Part shown: one piece after another, positions 63,389-64,000 of the stretch | How the letters are laid out: each line of letters starts with the position of its first letter | How positions within the stretch are numbered: the first letter of the stretch is position 1 | From: Actinomycetota bacterium | GTDB lineage: Bacteria; Actinomycetota; Acidimicrobiia; Acidimicrobiales; Microtrichaceae | Reading direction: 5' to 3' | Assembly: GCA_016870275.1 (NCBI GenBank) | Contig: VGBZ01000001.1 | Span: forward strand, 1-64,000 | Length of the DNA stretch: 64,000 nt | Made by a program: the position numbers and the translations under genes | Notes under the pieces: generated by a model | Databases searched by the model: none | What the model was told of the DNA's origin: nothing | Seen by the model: only the letters and a program-made list of their open reading frames with translations

Positions 63389-63856
63389 ATGTCCGAGTTG
63401 ACCGTTTCTGTGGATCTCGACGCCACCCCGGAGGAGGTCTGGGGCTACGTCGAGGATGTGGCCAGCCACGTGGAGTGGATGGAGGACGCTGTGGCGATCC
63501 GGTTCACCTCCTCGCAGACCTCAGGCGTCGGAACCACATTCGACTGCGACACCGCCATCGGACCGTTCCGACTCGTGGACCACATGGAGATCACCGAGTG
63601 GGTACCGGCGGCGGCCATGGGTGTTCGGCATGTCGGCATGGTGACCGGATCCGGAGTCTTCCGCCTCGAGCCGCTCGACGCAGGCCGCCGTACCCGCTTC
63701 ACCTGGACAGAGGAGCTGACGTTCCCGTGGTGGATGGGCGGTCCGCTCGGCGCCCGCATCGCCCGTCCGGTGCTCGGTCACGTGTGGCGACGGAACCTGG
63801 TCAACTTGCAGTCCGCTGTCGGCGACCACGTGCGGCGAGCCTCAGCGTCGACCTGA
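63389..63856 (+). CDS. SRPBCC / polyketide-cyclase-fold protein
   Basis: A 155-residue START/Bet v1-like (SRPBCC) protein that binds a hydrophobic ligand. Motifs: SVDLDATPEEVWGYVEDVASH in the first strand and helix, and RRTRFTWTEELTFPWWMGGPL in the curved sheet. No enzymatic residues can be assigned. ATG 63389 (MSELTVSVDL) is chosen. Convergent with the partial gene at 63863. May bind lipid or polyketide-type ligands. Confidence 0.85.
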   Translation: MSELTVSVDLDATPEEVWGYVEDVASHVEWMEDAVAIRFTSSQTSGVGTTFDCDTAIGPFRLVDHMEITEWVPAAAMGVRHVGMVTGSGVFRLEPLDAGRRTRFTWTEELTFPWWMGGPLGARIARPVLGHVWRRNLVNLQSAVGDHVRRASAST

Positions 63857-63861
63857 GTCAC

Positions 63862-63881
63862 CTCAGGCCAAGTCGCCTGAG
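63862..63881. terminator. Small hairpin between convergent genes
   Basis: CTCAGGC (63862-63868) and GCCTGAG (63875-63881) form a perfect seven-base stem around a six-base loop, just after the SRPBCC stop and inside the end of the minus-strand partial gene. It may serve as a bidirectional terminator, but it is short. Confidence 0.4.
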
Positions 63882-64000
63882 AGTGTGATCGCAGCGAAGA
63901 TCGCCAAGGCCGTGACGCCGAGTCCGATCAACAGAAGGAAACCCTCCCGAATGCCCCGGGTCGTTTGAGGCCATGCCCGGGGTTGGACAACCGCTCCGGC
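63863..64000 (-). CDS. C-terminus of an unknown membrane protein (cut by window edge)
   Basis: Reading leftward, 45 codons end at TGA (63865-63863). The last residues read RGIREGFLLLIGLGVTALAI and then FAAITLSGDLA, that is, one membrane helix and a short tail, preceded by AGAVVQPRAWPQTT. The beginning lies beyond the window. Nothing more can be said about its function. Confidence 0.6.
   Translation of the reverse strand, partial: AGAVVQPRAWPQTTRGIREGFLLLIGLGVTALAIFAAITLSGDLA

Overview
This window is high-GC, gene-dense DNA from an actinobacterium. The families present (actinobacterial SerC, ACT/ASB-type SerA, short-form IlvC, ModA/ModB with an HTH-TOBE regulator, an MT0933-like protein, RDD/SpoIIM/DUF58/MoxR cluster) and the frequent GTG starts with 4-base GTGA overlaps fit that phylum. 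Several conserved proteins of unknown function suggest a lineage outside the well-studied genera, possibly Acidimicrobiia, but that placement is inference. The order leuCD - serA - ilvC - ilvN - ilvB - gatCAB - ligA - MetE-like - mnmA - iscS follows, with insertions, the order of the Mycobacterium tuberculosis chromosome around leuCD to iscS. The window is therefore largely conserved core chromosome. No rRNA, tRNA, CRISPR array, insertion sequence or phage gene was seen.

Layout. 0-18 kb: leucine genes leuCD with the start of a divergent IclR regulator and an operator-like palindrome; a beta-propeller lipoprotein; serA; a renalase-like FAD enzyme; an S9 peptidase coupled to an aspartate aminotransferase; serC; a molybdate uptake operon (regulator-modA-modB, no modC); a 39-residue protein whose tail copies the SerC C-terminus; a TrkA-type K+ channel; an ammonium transporter; thrB. 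18.2-25.2 kb: a tightly coupled six-gene operon (KAS III, short-chain dehydrogenase, acyl-CoA ligase, membrane acyltransferase, a second KAS III-like protein lacking the active-site His, and a crotonyl-CoA carboxylase/reductase homologue). It looks like an unassigned lipid or small-molecule pathway inserted between core amino-acid genes and is the most interesting part of the window.

25.2-35 kb: branched-chain amino-acid genes ilvC, ilvN, ilvB and ilvD. ilvB is preceded by a leader peptide reading Ile-Pro-Leu-Val-Val and by an attenuator hairpin. Between them lie a lipoprotein with a probable CTG start, a Nudix hydrolase, a nucleotidyltransferase and an ABC exporter. 35-47 kb: a solitary MT0933-like small protein, a HerA-like ATPase, a MATE exporter, TauE/SafE, the gatCAB amidotransferase, a hydrolase, an SCP2 protein and a frameshifted MFS exporter relic.

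47-64 kb: HAD phosphatase, ligA, a MetE-like protein without a visible zinc site, mnmA and iscS for tRNA thiolation, then the RDD / SpoIIM / DUF58 / MoxR / DUF4350 / DUF4129 membrane cluster, a methyltransferase, an acyl-CoA thioesterase and an SRPBCC protein. Both window ends cut a minus-strand gene: the IclR regulator at the left and an unknown membrane protein at the right.
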